Assembly: GCA_018857735.1 (NCBI GenBank)
Contig: JABMCL010000732.1
Coordinates: forward strand, 1,738,501 to 1,802,500
DNA length: 64,000 bases
Direction of reading: 5' to 3'
DNA from: Alviniconcha marisindica
Taxonomy: Eukaryota > Mollusca > Gastropoda > Provannidae
Shown here: piece after piece, positions 1 through 12,000 of the stretch
How positions within the stretch are numbered: position 1 is the first letter of the stretch
How the letters are laid out: each line of letters starts with the position of its first letter
The notes under the pieces: generated by a model
Told to the model about the DNA's origin: nothing
Database searches by the model: none
Seen by the model: only the letters and a program-made list of their open reading frames with translations
Program-made: the position numbers and the translations under genes

Positions 1-3000
1 TTGTCAGAGTCGGCGCTGCCTGATGAATTAGATGAGGACGAGGAGGTGCGAGATGAAATGCTGCTTGCTGAATGCGACCTGGAGCGGGAGACTGAGCTCG
101 CAGAGTGTGACCTTGCTGACCCAGAGCGTGACCTTGAGAAGGAACTGGAGGAGCCTGAGCGTGAACCAGAGCGTGACCTTGATCGACTAGACCCACTCGA
201 GCTGGCGCTGTGTGCTTTTGGTTTTGGTCTGAAAACAAACAAAATTATCAGAGTAAGCAAAGGATAGGTAAGTAAGGAGAGCACAGATGTGGAGAGAGTA
301 AGAGACAGAGAGGGGAAGGAGGGCACAGATGTGGAGAGAGTAAGCAAGAGATAGAGAGGGGAAGGAGGGCATAGATGAGGAGAGAGTAAGCAGGAGACAC
401 ATAGGGGATGGTGGGCATAGATAGAGCGGTGGAGAGTAAGCAGGAGATAGGGGAAGGGGGGCACAGATGTGGGGAGAGTAAGCAAGGGATAGAGGGGAAG
501 GAGGGCACAGATGTGGAGAGAGTAAATAGGAGAGGGGAAGGAGGGCATACATGTGGAGAGAGTAAGCTCGGGGTAGGGAGGGGAAGGAGGGCACAAATGT
601 GGAGAGAGTAAGCAAGGGATAGAGATGGGACGGAGGGTACAGATTGGAGAGAGTAAGCAGGGGGCAGAGAGGGGAAGGAGGGCATAGATCTGGAGAGAGT
701 AAGCAAGGGATGACGAGGGTAAGGAGGGCACAGATGTGGAGCACTCAAACTCAGAAACTTTAATACTCAAGGATAGCAATGTTAGGTCCATTCAGACCTA
801 TCTAACAGCCAGTCCTTGCTGTACTACAAACACAAATAAACACGACTATACTACAAACAGATATTACAAGCATGAATAAGCAATTGATTAATGCAGTTTC
901 ACTGAGTTCCTACAAATGTGCAGAAACACTGGAGTTAAATTTCTTTCATGGACATAAATGTATACAACACTCAAATGTTTAGGCAAACGTGATTCAAAAA
1001 CAAATCCGTCCAAATTCAACGAAAGGTTATTCTCAGACATATATTTGTACTGATTACGTTTGAAAAAAGGAAGAGAAACACAGGATTCTATGTTTGGAGT
1101 AAGCACGGGATAGAGGGGAAGGGGGGCACAGATGTGGAGAGAGTAAACAGGATAGATAGGGGAAGGGGGGCATAGATGTGGAGAGAGCATGCAAGGGATA
1201 GAGAGGGGAAGTGAGGCACAGAGGTGGAGGCTTCTCCAAACCAAGCAACTGAAAACCTTCTCAGAATAACGAATCCACACCTAGCAGGTTAGCTACTCTC
1301 GGTAAAGGGCAGGTCAAAGCCTTACCTCATGGCATCGATAGGGATGCGTCTCTCTTGCGGCCGACCTCTCCCCATGGGCCTATTGTAGCCATAGCCTGGT
1401 GGAAAACTTCGCTCTTGTGGTGGCTGCTGCTGGTTGAACTGTCGCTGGCGTTGTTGCTGGTGCTGTCCACGATGGGGGCCCCCGCCACGGTTGTTGTAGT
1501 TGCGGTTGTTGTAGCCGGGTCGCCCATCTTGGTCCCTCCAGTGTCCCCCTCCTCGCCCACGCACTGACACTGCACTGCGAGGCCCGTCCCTAGGACAAGA
1601 GGAGAGAATGATGCACATCACATTACACACTGCACAAAAACTACCATTCACCACATAATGGGGAGGGGCCCAAGCAAAGGCAAGTTGGCATGAAAACGTA
1701 CAAAATATGCAAAGATATTATTTCCATTTGAAGGCTTTGTATGGTTATTCTTTCAATATTTAAGCAGGAGAAGTCCTTTTGGAGGGGTGGGGGGGGTGCT
1801 TCACCTGTTACCAATAAAGAACAGAAAAAGATCACCTCGTGACATGATGTGCACTTCTGGCATGCATCTCAACCTCATAACTGACATCACAGACAGACAA
1901 GGAACTTCTCATACATGTATATGCTAGAAAGTACCCACCCAAAGATTTGCATGAAAGCATGATTTTGAACAAACATTGTGCATCCACTGAAAGCACCCCA
2001 AAAGAGCCAAAACTGATTCAGTGAATCCCATACAATGGTTCTGTATGGACAAGATGTGGGAACTCACATGTAACGTCCCTGTGGTGGTCCATAGTTTCTG
2101 TCGCCACGCTCAACACCAGGGGGCGCTGGCTCTGGTGACCGTGACTTTGACCTGGAGCTAACTGAAGAACGGCTGAATGATCGGCTGCTGTGTGACCCTG
2201 ATGACCTTGACCGTGACCGAGAACTGCAAATATGTTTGTGTGTTAAATGCACCAGTCACATGAACAATGAACCAATTACCAAAACCATCTAAAAAAAAAA
2301 AAGTGAGAAAAAAAAGGGGTGGGGGGTGGTGGCGTGACAGCAGCAGGGGCAATAAGCAAACCACAATCATAAACAGAATCACATCACCAATGATTGTCGG
2401 CAACCAAAAACGCATTCCAAAACAAAACGGCACCAAAACTCTTGCTCAACGCGCGCATCTCACCTCTTGCCGTTCACGGGGGGAGCTGGTGGGGTTTTCT
2501 TTTTGCTGATGGCAAAGAAAGAAAGGCTGGTGTCACTTGTCGGCGACAGTTAGCTTGTCCATGGCTGAACCATGGGTGAAAGCAAAGACACTAAATGCCA
2601 AGAAAACCCAGTCCCTCTTACAACCTAAACAAAAAAAATAGGACAGATTTCGACCGAAACCTGAATAGGCTCTGCTGCCAATGTCTTCTCTGCTTACAAC
2701 AGCAGGGATGTCACACAGACCACAAAGTGTCGCCAGAAAGACGGCACATCATAATTATCTACTCTCTTCCAGCGATCAGCAAACACTTGTGTATTCGTCT
2801 TTGCAGTTAGCCACAGAGCCAGTTATGAAGGATGGTAACAGTCTGTACCTGACCTTGTGGTTGGGTGTGGGATCCGGTACCTTGGTGTACAATGTCCATG
2901 GATGAAGGGTGGTAACTGTTTGTACCTGACCTTACGGTTGGGTGTGGGATCTAGTATCTTGGCACACAATGTCCATGGATGAAGGACGGTAACTGTCTGT

Positions 3001-6000
3001 ACCTGACCTTACAGTTGGGTGTGGGATCCAGTACCTTGGTGTATATTGTCCATGGATGAAGGGTGGTAACTGTCTGTACCTGACCTCGCAGTTGGGTGTG
3101 GGATCTAGTATCTTGGCACATAATGTCTATGGATGAAGGATGGTAACTGTCTGTCCCTGACCTTGCAGTTAGGTGTGGGGACCTTACGGTTGGATGTGGG
3201 ATCTAGTATCTTGGCACATAATGTCCATGGATGAAGGACGGTAACTGTCTGTACCTGACCTTACGGTTGGGTGTGGGATCTAGTATCTTGGCATATAATG
3301 TCCATGGATGAAGGACGGTAACTGTACCTGACACTGTGGTTGGGTGAGGGATCTAGTATTTTGGTGTACAATGTCCTTGGATGAAGGGTGGTAACTGTCT
3401 GTACCTGACCTTGCGGTTGGGTGTGGGATCTAGCATCTTGGTGTATAATGTCCATGGATGAAGGACAGTAACTGTCTGTACCTGACCTTGTGGTTGGGTG
3501 TGGGATCTAGTATCTTGGCATATAATGTCCATGGATGAAGGATGGTAACTGTCTGTACCTGACCTTGCGGTTGGGTGTGGAATCTAGTATGATGTATCTT
3601 GGCATATAATGTCCATGAATGAAGGATGGTAACTGTCTGTAGTTGCAGTTGGGTGTGGGATCTAGTATCTTGGTGTACACTATATTCCTGGTGACTGTGT
3701 TTTGACGCACTGATCCACAAGCAATGCACACCAAGCACTGTACTATGATGTTAATTAGTGAACGGGGGCAAGACTAGCAACAGCAATACAGGGGCAGTAT
3801 GGATGGGTCAGGAAAATACACTGTTCAGTCACAGACTTGCACATCAGAAACAGTAGGAGAGAGACAAAAGCATTTTTAGAAAACTAAATTTCAACAATTT
3901 TCTAGGACTTTCAAACACTCTAAAGGACTGTGTGAGTACAACAATTTTCAAAGGCTTTCAAGTATTGTACCCCGTTTTTGACCAATTTTCAAGGACTTTC
4001 AAGGCCTTGAATAGGGTCTTTCAATTCCCAAGGACTCTGAAGCACTCTCAAGGACTGTACGAACCCTGATCTGCTTGCTTTGCTCACTTCCTCCTGCATC
4101 TCAGAACAAAATATGCATTCTCTATGTCCTTGCTGCGCTTCCTCCATTAATTAGTTTGACAAATGTACAAGCGCCCATCAACAAATACATACTTTGATGA
4201 GAACGATGAGTCACTGAGAGAACGTCGACCTCTTCGACTTCGGGATCGGCTGCGCCCTCGTCTGTTGGCCTTGGGAGACTTGGACCTGTGGACATCACCT
4301 CTAGAATGCAGTCCGATAAATGGTACAGATCTTGTATATCTGTTTGCTTGCTGCAGATATACTCCATGCAGACTTGTTTGCTGCCACCTTCAAATGGGCG
4401 ATTATTTAGGGAAACTATACCCATCATTATATCTAAACCAGACTTCATAATTAACCAATGGCTATCAATCATTAAACCTATACCAGACTTCATCATTAAC
4501 CAATGGCTATCAGAGAGCTTTTCTCCTTCTTCATTAACATGGCTTCTTAACCTTCATTCCATTTGTATGTATGTGCCTGGATGTATCTGCATGACAGTGT
4601 GTGCATGTGTGTGTCTGGACACCTTTGCGTCACAGTGTGTGTATGTGTGCATGTGTGCCTGGACATACCTGCATGACAGTGTATGTGTGTGCCTGTGTGG
4701 GCACATAAGTGCATGCATGCATTATATTACTTCTACAACAGTTTCCTTTTCCTTTGTTAGATAAAATGCAGCATGCTACATGTGTGTTTACCGATATATA
4801 CTCATCCACATATTTAATTTGTTGCATCACATAATAAACACAATTTTCAATGCACTTGATATGTTCCGCTATAAAAAAATGGCTTTATGCTGCACATAAT
4901 CAGGTTGTAGTTGTTTTTATCAGCCAACCTCCTCCAGGGGTCATGCCATTCATCAGCAGGACGACGGGAGGGAAACACTGCGGTAGTGGGAGGGGGCGGA
5001 GTCCTGACTCGCGCATCATCCATTCGATTGTTTCGATATGGCGGTGGTTCTGGACGCTGCTCATCGCGCGGCAGGCGACCGAATCTGTCAAAGAGCAAGA
5101 AGAGCAAATGCTCAGATGACTTGCACCCAAAGAGCAAAAACAAAAAATGATGTTTTATCTTCATATTTACCCATGATCTTAAAATTAGGTGAAGGCCAGT
5201 CACACCCAAACTAGCATGAGCATTTTTTTTTAAATAAAAGCTAAAAGTCTTGTACATCTTGCTAAAACAAAGCTTGGAAAAAGAAAAGAAAAAACAAAGT
5301 AGCATTTTTCCCCGCAGAAATCACATCTAATTGTATGTTTGTTTTCATGAAAAAATGAGTCACAGACAATATCTTTAAATAAAAGCTAAAAGTCTTGCAC
5401 ATCTTGCTAAAACAGAGCTTGGAAAAAGCAAAGAAAAAACAAAGTAGCATTTTTTTCGCAGATATTATTTGTTTTCATGAAAAAATAAGTCACAGACAAT
5501 ATTACTTTTGTCAGTTAAAAGAGCTTTATTTGTGCATCCTCAAACTTGATCACAAATGGTCTCATGGACACCCTGCTAATCTTCACTCTCAAAACTGGCT
5601 TTCTAAACTCTGTATGATAGCAAAAGAACATTTTGAAACACAATCCTTATTTTGTACTGCTACTGTGATCTCTTCTACACGCTGGACAAATGATGTTTTG
5701 AGAACCCCGATTGTCAGGGGCTGACTCACTTGTCAACAGGGGGGCTGAAGTGTCGCGGGTACCTTTCAGGGGGTGGCGGGTAGTACTCCTTTTCCTGAAC
5801 AAAGTAAAGAAATGTGTTATTCAGCTTACTTCAGAGTTCATAAAATGCCCCCCCCCCCCCCCCCCCCCCCCCCCAAACAACACCCCATAAAAAACACCAT
5901 TTCCATCAAAAATACTCAACCCAAAACAAAAAAACACTGTGCAAGCAAATCATACATATCCCTTGAACTTCCTTTCTGTTCATCCCCCCCCCGTTTTATT

Positions 6001-9000
6001 CTGATTCCTCTAATTAATCTCAGACGTCGAACCAGGAGAACATGTTCCAACCCCCAACGTAAACTTTCCCCGTCCGGTATACCTTCTGGACTGCCTCTCC
6101 TGTTGTTCGGGTTAAATAAAGGGAGATAAAAAAATGCTCAAATTCCAATACATTAATGCCGAGCACATCTTTAATGACCCAAGATCCCATGAACCTTACC
6201 CTGTATGGTGAGTAGGACATCTCTCTGTTGTAGCGCACTTCAAAGTTTTCGTAGCGCCCAGTCTGCCAAGGGTTTACACCAGGCGGTTTGTAGTATTCCT
6301 CTTCATCATATCTGAAGTAAAAAATAAAAAATAACCTTTTATTTTTTTACAGGCATGTGCATCCAGCTGCAAGATTCAAATGGGTCAATGTAATGGCATG
6401 AGTCTGAAATCACCTTAAATTTCTTTTTTAAACTCCATAACTGTACGATTTTGTAGGCTTTCACTCTCAAAGAAGTCAGATTGAAATAACTGGAGGGTGG
6501 ATTCTGGTATGCAAGTCATTTATCATGGCTGAAGATAATTTCCACATAGCAGCGCACAAGAACATTGTAATGTAACTTCGGTGTTCTCATCAGTGGCAAG
6601 GAGTTCTGACTTGGCCCAAGTCAAGGTAGACTTTTCACCAGTGGTGTGACTTACACAGTATGATGGATCCTTAGGCATATGATGCACAACCTGTGAACAA
6701 CCAATGAAGCATGACTTACTCAGCCTGGTCGTAGTATGGGTCCTTAGGTAATGGGATGCACAACCTGTGAACAACCAATCAAGCGTGACTTACGCAGCCT
6801 GGTTGTAGTGTGGGTCCTTAGGTACGGGATGCACAACCTGTGAAAAACCAATCAAGCGTGACTTATGCAGCCTGCTTGTAGTGTGGGTCCTTAGGTATGG
6901 GATGCACAACCTGTGAACAGCCAATGAAGCATGACTTACGCAGCCTGGTTGTAGTATGGGTCCTTAGGTATGGGATGCACAACCTGTGAACAGCCAATGA
7001 AGCATGACTTACGCAGCCCGATTGTAGTATGGGTCCTTAGGTACGGGATGCACAACCTGTGGACAACCAATGAAGCATGACTTACGCAGCCTGGTCGTAG
7101 TATGGGTCCTTAGGTATGGGATGCACAACCATCCTTCGCTCATTCTCCTTGTTCATCTCTCGCTCCTCGTCCACTGAGAGGTTCAGCCGCTTTTCCTCAA
7201 AGTTGGACTCCTGCTCCTTGCGCTGGGAGGCCTTCTTCATTTGCTGCCAACGAGAGCAGAAACAAAGGTCAGAAACCCATCCTTTTTCTGTTCTACAGTT
7301 TAACATTGTGCATACAAAATATTTCTATGCATTACATCAATATAAAACTGCACTACAAAATCCAAGAAGATATTTCATCTAAATCATGTACCTCTGGTAG
7401 AGTTTATGCACCTTGTATCTACTTGCATGCCAGCAGACATTTGCCATAGGCAACTCAGGTCGTTGTTTGTTTGTGTAATGTCTTTGAAGTGCTAATTAAC
7501 TCCCTTGTTCTGTGATATATCATAAGTTCATACGGGTCATCAGTGCTCTATCAATCAATAATTGTCTTGGGTGACTGGGCATAAAACACCCACAAACTTC
7601 GTACTTACTTACTTAATTGCTCAATCAAACACATGTATGCCCACATGCTTCACAAGACTGTGGCACTCCTATATCACATCAGCCAACTTAAAAAGTCACA
7701 ACAGTCTTAAACAGCTGATCTGCCACGTTTATCACAGTTGTGTGAGTATGCCTGGATGTATCTGCATGACAGTGTGTGTGTGCGTGTGTGTGTGTATCAT
7801 AGAGGGATTCAGCTGCATACTGTTGTTACAAATCAAACCCTAAGATGAAGAAGCTCACCTCCTTGGCATGCCGAAGACCCCGTTCCCAGGCAGACTCCAC
7901 AGGCGGGGCCTCCGGGGGTGGAGGCAGATCAATAGGCTCATCAGGCAGCTGAAAGTGAACAGGGCAGTGTTAGCCTCTCCATGCACTCGTCCGCTTCTCC
8001 CTCTTGCTGGTCAGCCCGTCTCCCACTTCACTTCAAGTCTACCGCACTTTATTCTCCCCACAGCAGGCAATTTGCCTCTCCATGCACTCATCTACTTCTC
8101 TGTCTCGCTGGTCGGCCTGTCTCCCACCTCACTTCACTTCAAGTCAACCGCGCTTTATTCTCCCCACAGCAGGCAATTCCATTCCTCTTTTAATTACAGG
8201 GAAATATTGTGCATGAGCATATCTTTCTCCAAACTTGGAAGAAAATAGCGCCCCTGAAAACAGCTTGTGTTGATCAAATCCATAGAGGCATAAAACAGAA
8301 CCTGCTCCTGCGAGGTGCTTTTTTTCAATTTCTTTAGGGCAACAGCGAAACACTCTAGCTTGGGATAAGATGGTGTGCCCCTAACACTAACACCGACAAG
8401 AAGGTGGGTGACAATAAGCAGTGATGGCAGCAGCTGTGTCCTTACCTCAGGCCCCCAAGGTGGGTGTCCCATGTGGCCCGGCGGTCCGTTCCACCTCTGT
8501 CCTGGCAGCTCAATCATCTGGTAGTTACCTGCCAACAAACCGTGCGTGTCACTACTGCTTTGCAGGGGACATTATTCAGGTAACTCAATGACTGTCATCA
8601 AGAGCCTGAGACTTGGAGATTCAGAGAAAGAGGTCAGTCAGTACATGTCCATTCACACAATCAGTACTCAACCGTTAAAAAACTAGCAAGCAGACACAAT
8701 TGCTTTCAAACCATGGTATGACCTGAATGCCAGCAATGACCTGTTCATGAATCGCCTGACCTTTAAAAATTGTTGATTTTTTTAACAACATGAAGCACAC
8801 TTAAATAAATATGCATTAACACTTTTACGCTATCTCAGTTTTCTGTTGATTGTATCAAGTTGAAGATCACGACCAGAAACATGATAAAGATGATAAAGAA
8901 CTGTTCACCATTTCTTCTGTATACTGAATCAACACAGTAAATGAACAATTATTTGCTCAAAAACACATACTTGAAAAAACAGTATTAACATTTATCAACA

Positions 9001-12000
9001 AACGTTTAATTTTACCCACACTTGTTATCAGTTCCTGGAAAATTCTCAGCACCATACCACAATGGGGTTCCCCAAATTTTCTTCTTCTTCAAAATTCAAA
9101 GACCAAATTGAATAGATGACTCACCTATGGATGATTAATTCAACATGTGATGCATGCACAACATTTACTTTACAGTTTAGATATTAAAGTATTACCATTC
9201 CATGACAATAATGTACAAATGACAGCTAAAGTAGAAGCTCTCTGGCTAGTTTTTTGTTTGTCTACTTTCTTCACAGCCTGAAAATTGAAGGAGTCGAGAG
9301 GACAAGAGGAGTCAAATTCATAAACTCTCAAAGACCTCTGTACTGTTCATTCTTTAAACACTTTTAACTAATTTACAGCACTGAATCTGAAAATGGCATA
9401 TCATTTTCCCCCAACTTTCACACTGTTCACCACCTGGGCCTTGCGCTCTTCCCCAAGCATCCAAGGAACCAACCTTTGTCGTTGATGCCTGGGTGAAGAA
9501 ATCGACAGTTGAGTCCCCAGGTGCAGGCGCCACGCAGGAAGAAACGACAGGTGGGCTTCACAAAGGGCTTTTTGCTGCCACCTGGTTCCTTGATCTCCCC
9601 CTCTTCACAGTCATCATCCTGCAATGAGCATTTTGACACTGACACTTCACAGTCATCATCCTACAACAAGCATTTTGACGCTGACACTTCACAGTCATCA
9701 TCCTGCAATGAGCATTTTGACACTGACACTTCACAGTCATCATCCTACAACAAGCATTTTGACGCTGACACTTCACAGTCATCATCCTGCGAAAAAGCAT
9801 TTTGACACTGACACTTCACAGTCATCATCCTGCAACAAGCATTTTGACACTGACACTTCACAGCCATTATCCTGCAACAAGCATTGTGACGCTAACACTA
9901 CACTGTCATCATTCTGCAACAAACATTTTGATACTGATGCTTCACAGTCATCCTCCTGCAACAAGCATTTTGACACTGTCACTTCACAGTCATCATCCTG
10001 CAACAAGCATTGTGACGCTAACACTACACTGTCATCATTCTGCAACAAACATTTTGACACTGATGCTTCACAGCCACCATTTTGCAACAAGCATTTTGAC
10101 ACTGACACTTCAGTCATCATCCTGCAACAAATATTTTGACACTAATGCTTCAAAGTCACATCCTGCAACAAGCATTTTGACACTGACACTTCACAGTCAT
10201 CATCCTGCAACAAACATTTTGAGTCTGATGCTAACGCTTCAAAGCCACATCCCGCAACAAGCATTTTGACACCGACACTTCTCAGTCACCATCCTGCAAC
10301 AAGCATTTTGACACTAACACTTCTTAGCCATCATCGTGCAAGAAGCATTTTTGAAGCTCACACTGACACTGAAGTCTGAATATTGCTACCATACCCATCA
10401 CTGAAACATCATAAGGAATTTCTGTTTGGATGATCTCACTCAGTCACTGCAACCGCAAATGCAGAGAGATTCACCCCCACCCCACCACTACTCATAATTT
10501 CATCCAATGTGACTACCCAAAAGAACATGTTCAAAAGTGCCAGTATGAAAACAGATTTAAGAGAAAAATGTATGTTAAAAGAATTGAAATTTCCTTTGCC
10601 TGATTTTGATTTAGTAAATTTGTTATAGATAATCTGATTAAAAATACATAATTTTTAAATCAAAACAAGTGAAATCTTAACAATAAAACAATACTAATTT
10701 ATACAACTTAATCAATCATAACTGTCACTCAGTTAATAATTATACCCCCAGTTCTTAGAAGGGACTGTCTCAAAGTTGCGTACAATGAGTGACACATAGC
10801 AGTAAAAAAAAAAAAAATGTGACTGGAGTAGTGCCTGGTAGTAGTGGAGAGAGAAAAAAAGACAGCAAAATTTAAATGCAAAATCTGAAAATGTTACCAA
10901 AGCATCAAAAAAAGATAATAAATAATTTAATATTTAATAACAGACAACTTACATCATCCAGCTCTCCCTCATCCCTGTCAGAATCTTCTCCTTCCTTCAA
11001 AAACAAACACCAACAAATGACATCCAAATCAGAATATGCAAAGCAATCTCCTAAGTTCTTTACTGAGATGGTGACTGAGCAAGAGAAAAGGTTCACAAAA
11101 AGGTAAAACAAGTAAAACTATCACACACTGAGCGAGAGAAAAGGTTTACAAAAAGGTAAAACAGGTAAAACTACCACAGACTGAGCGAGAGAAAAGGTTC
11201 AAAAAAGGAAAAACAGGTAAAATTATCACACACTGACTGAGAGAAAAGGTTCATAAAATTAAAAAGGTAAAACAGGTAAACTAGTAAGTAGTATCACATT
11301 ATGCATTCAATTAATTAGCATTACCACTATACCAGTGGTTCTGTTTTGCCGCTTTTAATACAATAATAGTTTTATGTGGCATATTATCATTCTGTTGCCA
11401 TACCATCATATGAAACTGCAAGAATTTGTTTTCTTCTTTCTTCTTGAGTCTTCTTCTTTTCTTTTCTTTTTACCAAAAGATGGATGGGAGAACTTTGAAG
11501 TTTGATGGACTCTGGACAAGAAATCTCTTAGTTTTAACATTAACAATAATAACAGTGTTATTAACACTATACATACATGTATGTGTAATGATCTTAACCC
11601 CAAAAAATTTTTTTAGACTTAGAGTGTCGCAGCACAGACTAGAACTTTACTCCCACACCATCACACAGGGTTTGACTTTTGAGTTTATTACTTATAAAAT
11701 AAGAAGGAAAAAATGGCAAACTGTGATTTCAAAATGTGTCGCCACCAAACACACTGATCACCCGAACACATGTATATACACCACCACCACATGCATTCTT
11801 CCTGGAGTTTAAAGTTTAACCATACACTGATACAGCCAGTGTCAATCATAGCTGTCAATGCATAGCCAGACAAATGAGGCCACAGTAACACACGATGGGA
11901 TCGCGATGTGAATGTGCAAGCTTTGTGGACCTTCTATGACTTTGTCAACAACCAGAGGTACACCACACTCACAGTGCCCATGGATATAGTCAATACCGAT

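Noticed and set aside
248..748. Long minus-strand open frames rich in SLCPPSPL
   Set aside because: They are translations of the purine/pyrimidine minisatellite; the peptides repeat with the DNA unit and no splice or start context supports them as a separate gene.
9624..10269. Plus-strand open frames with SILTLTLHSHHP repeats
   Set aside because: These are the opposite strand of the 42-bp acceptor array; the repeat period of 14 codons explains the open frame.
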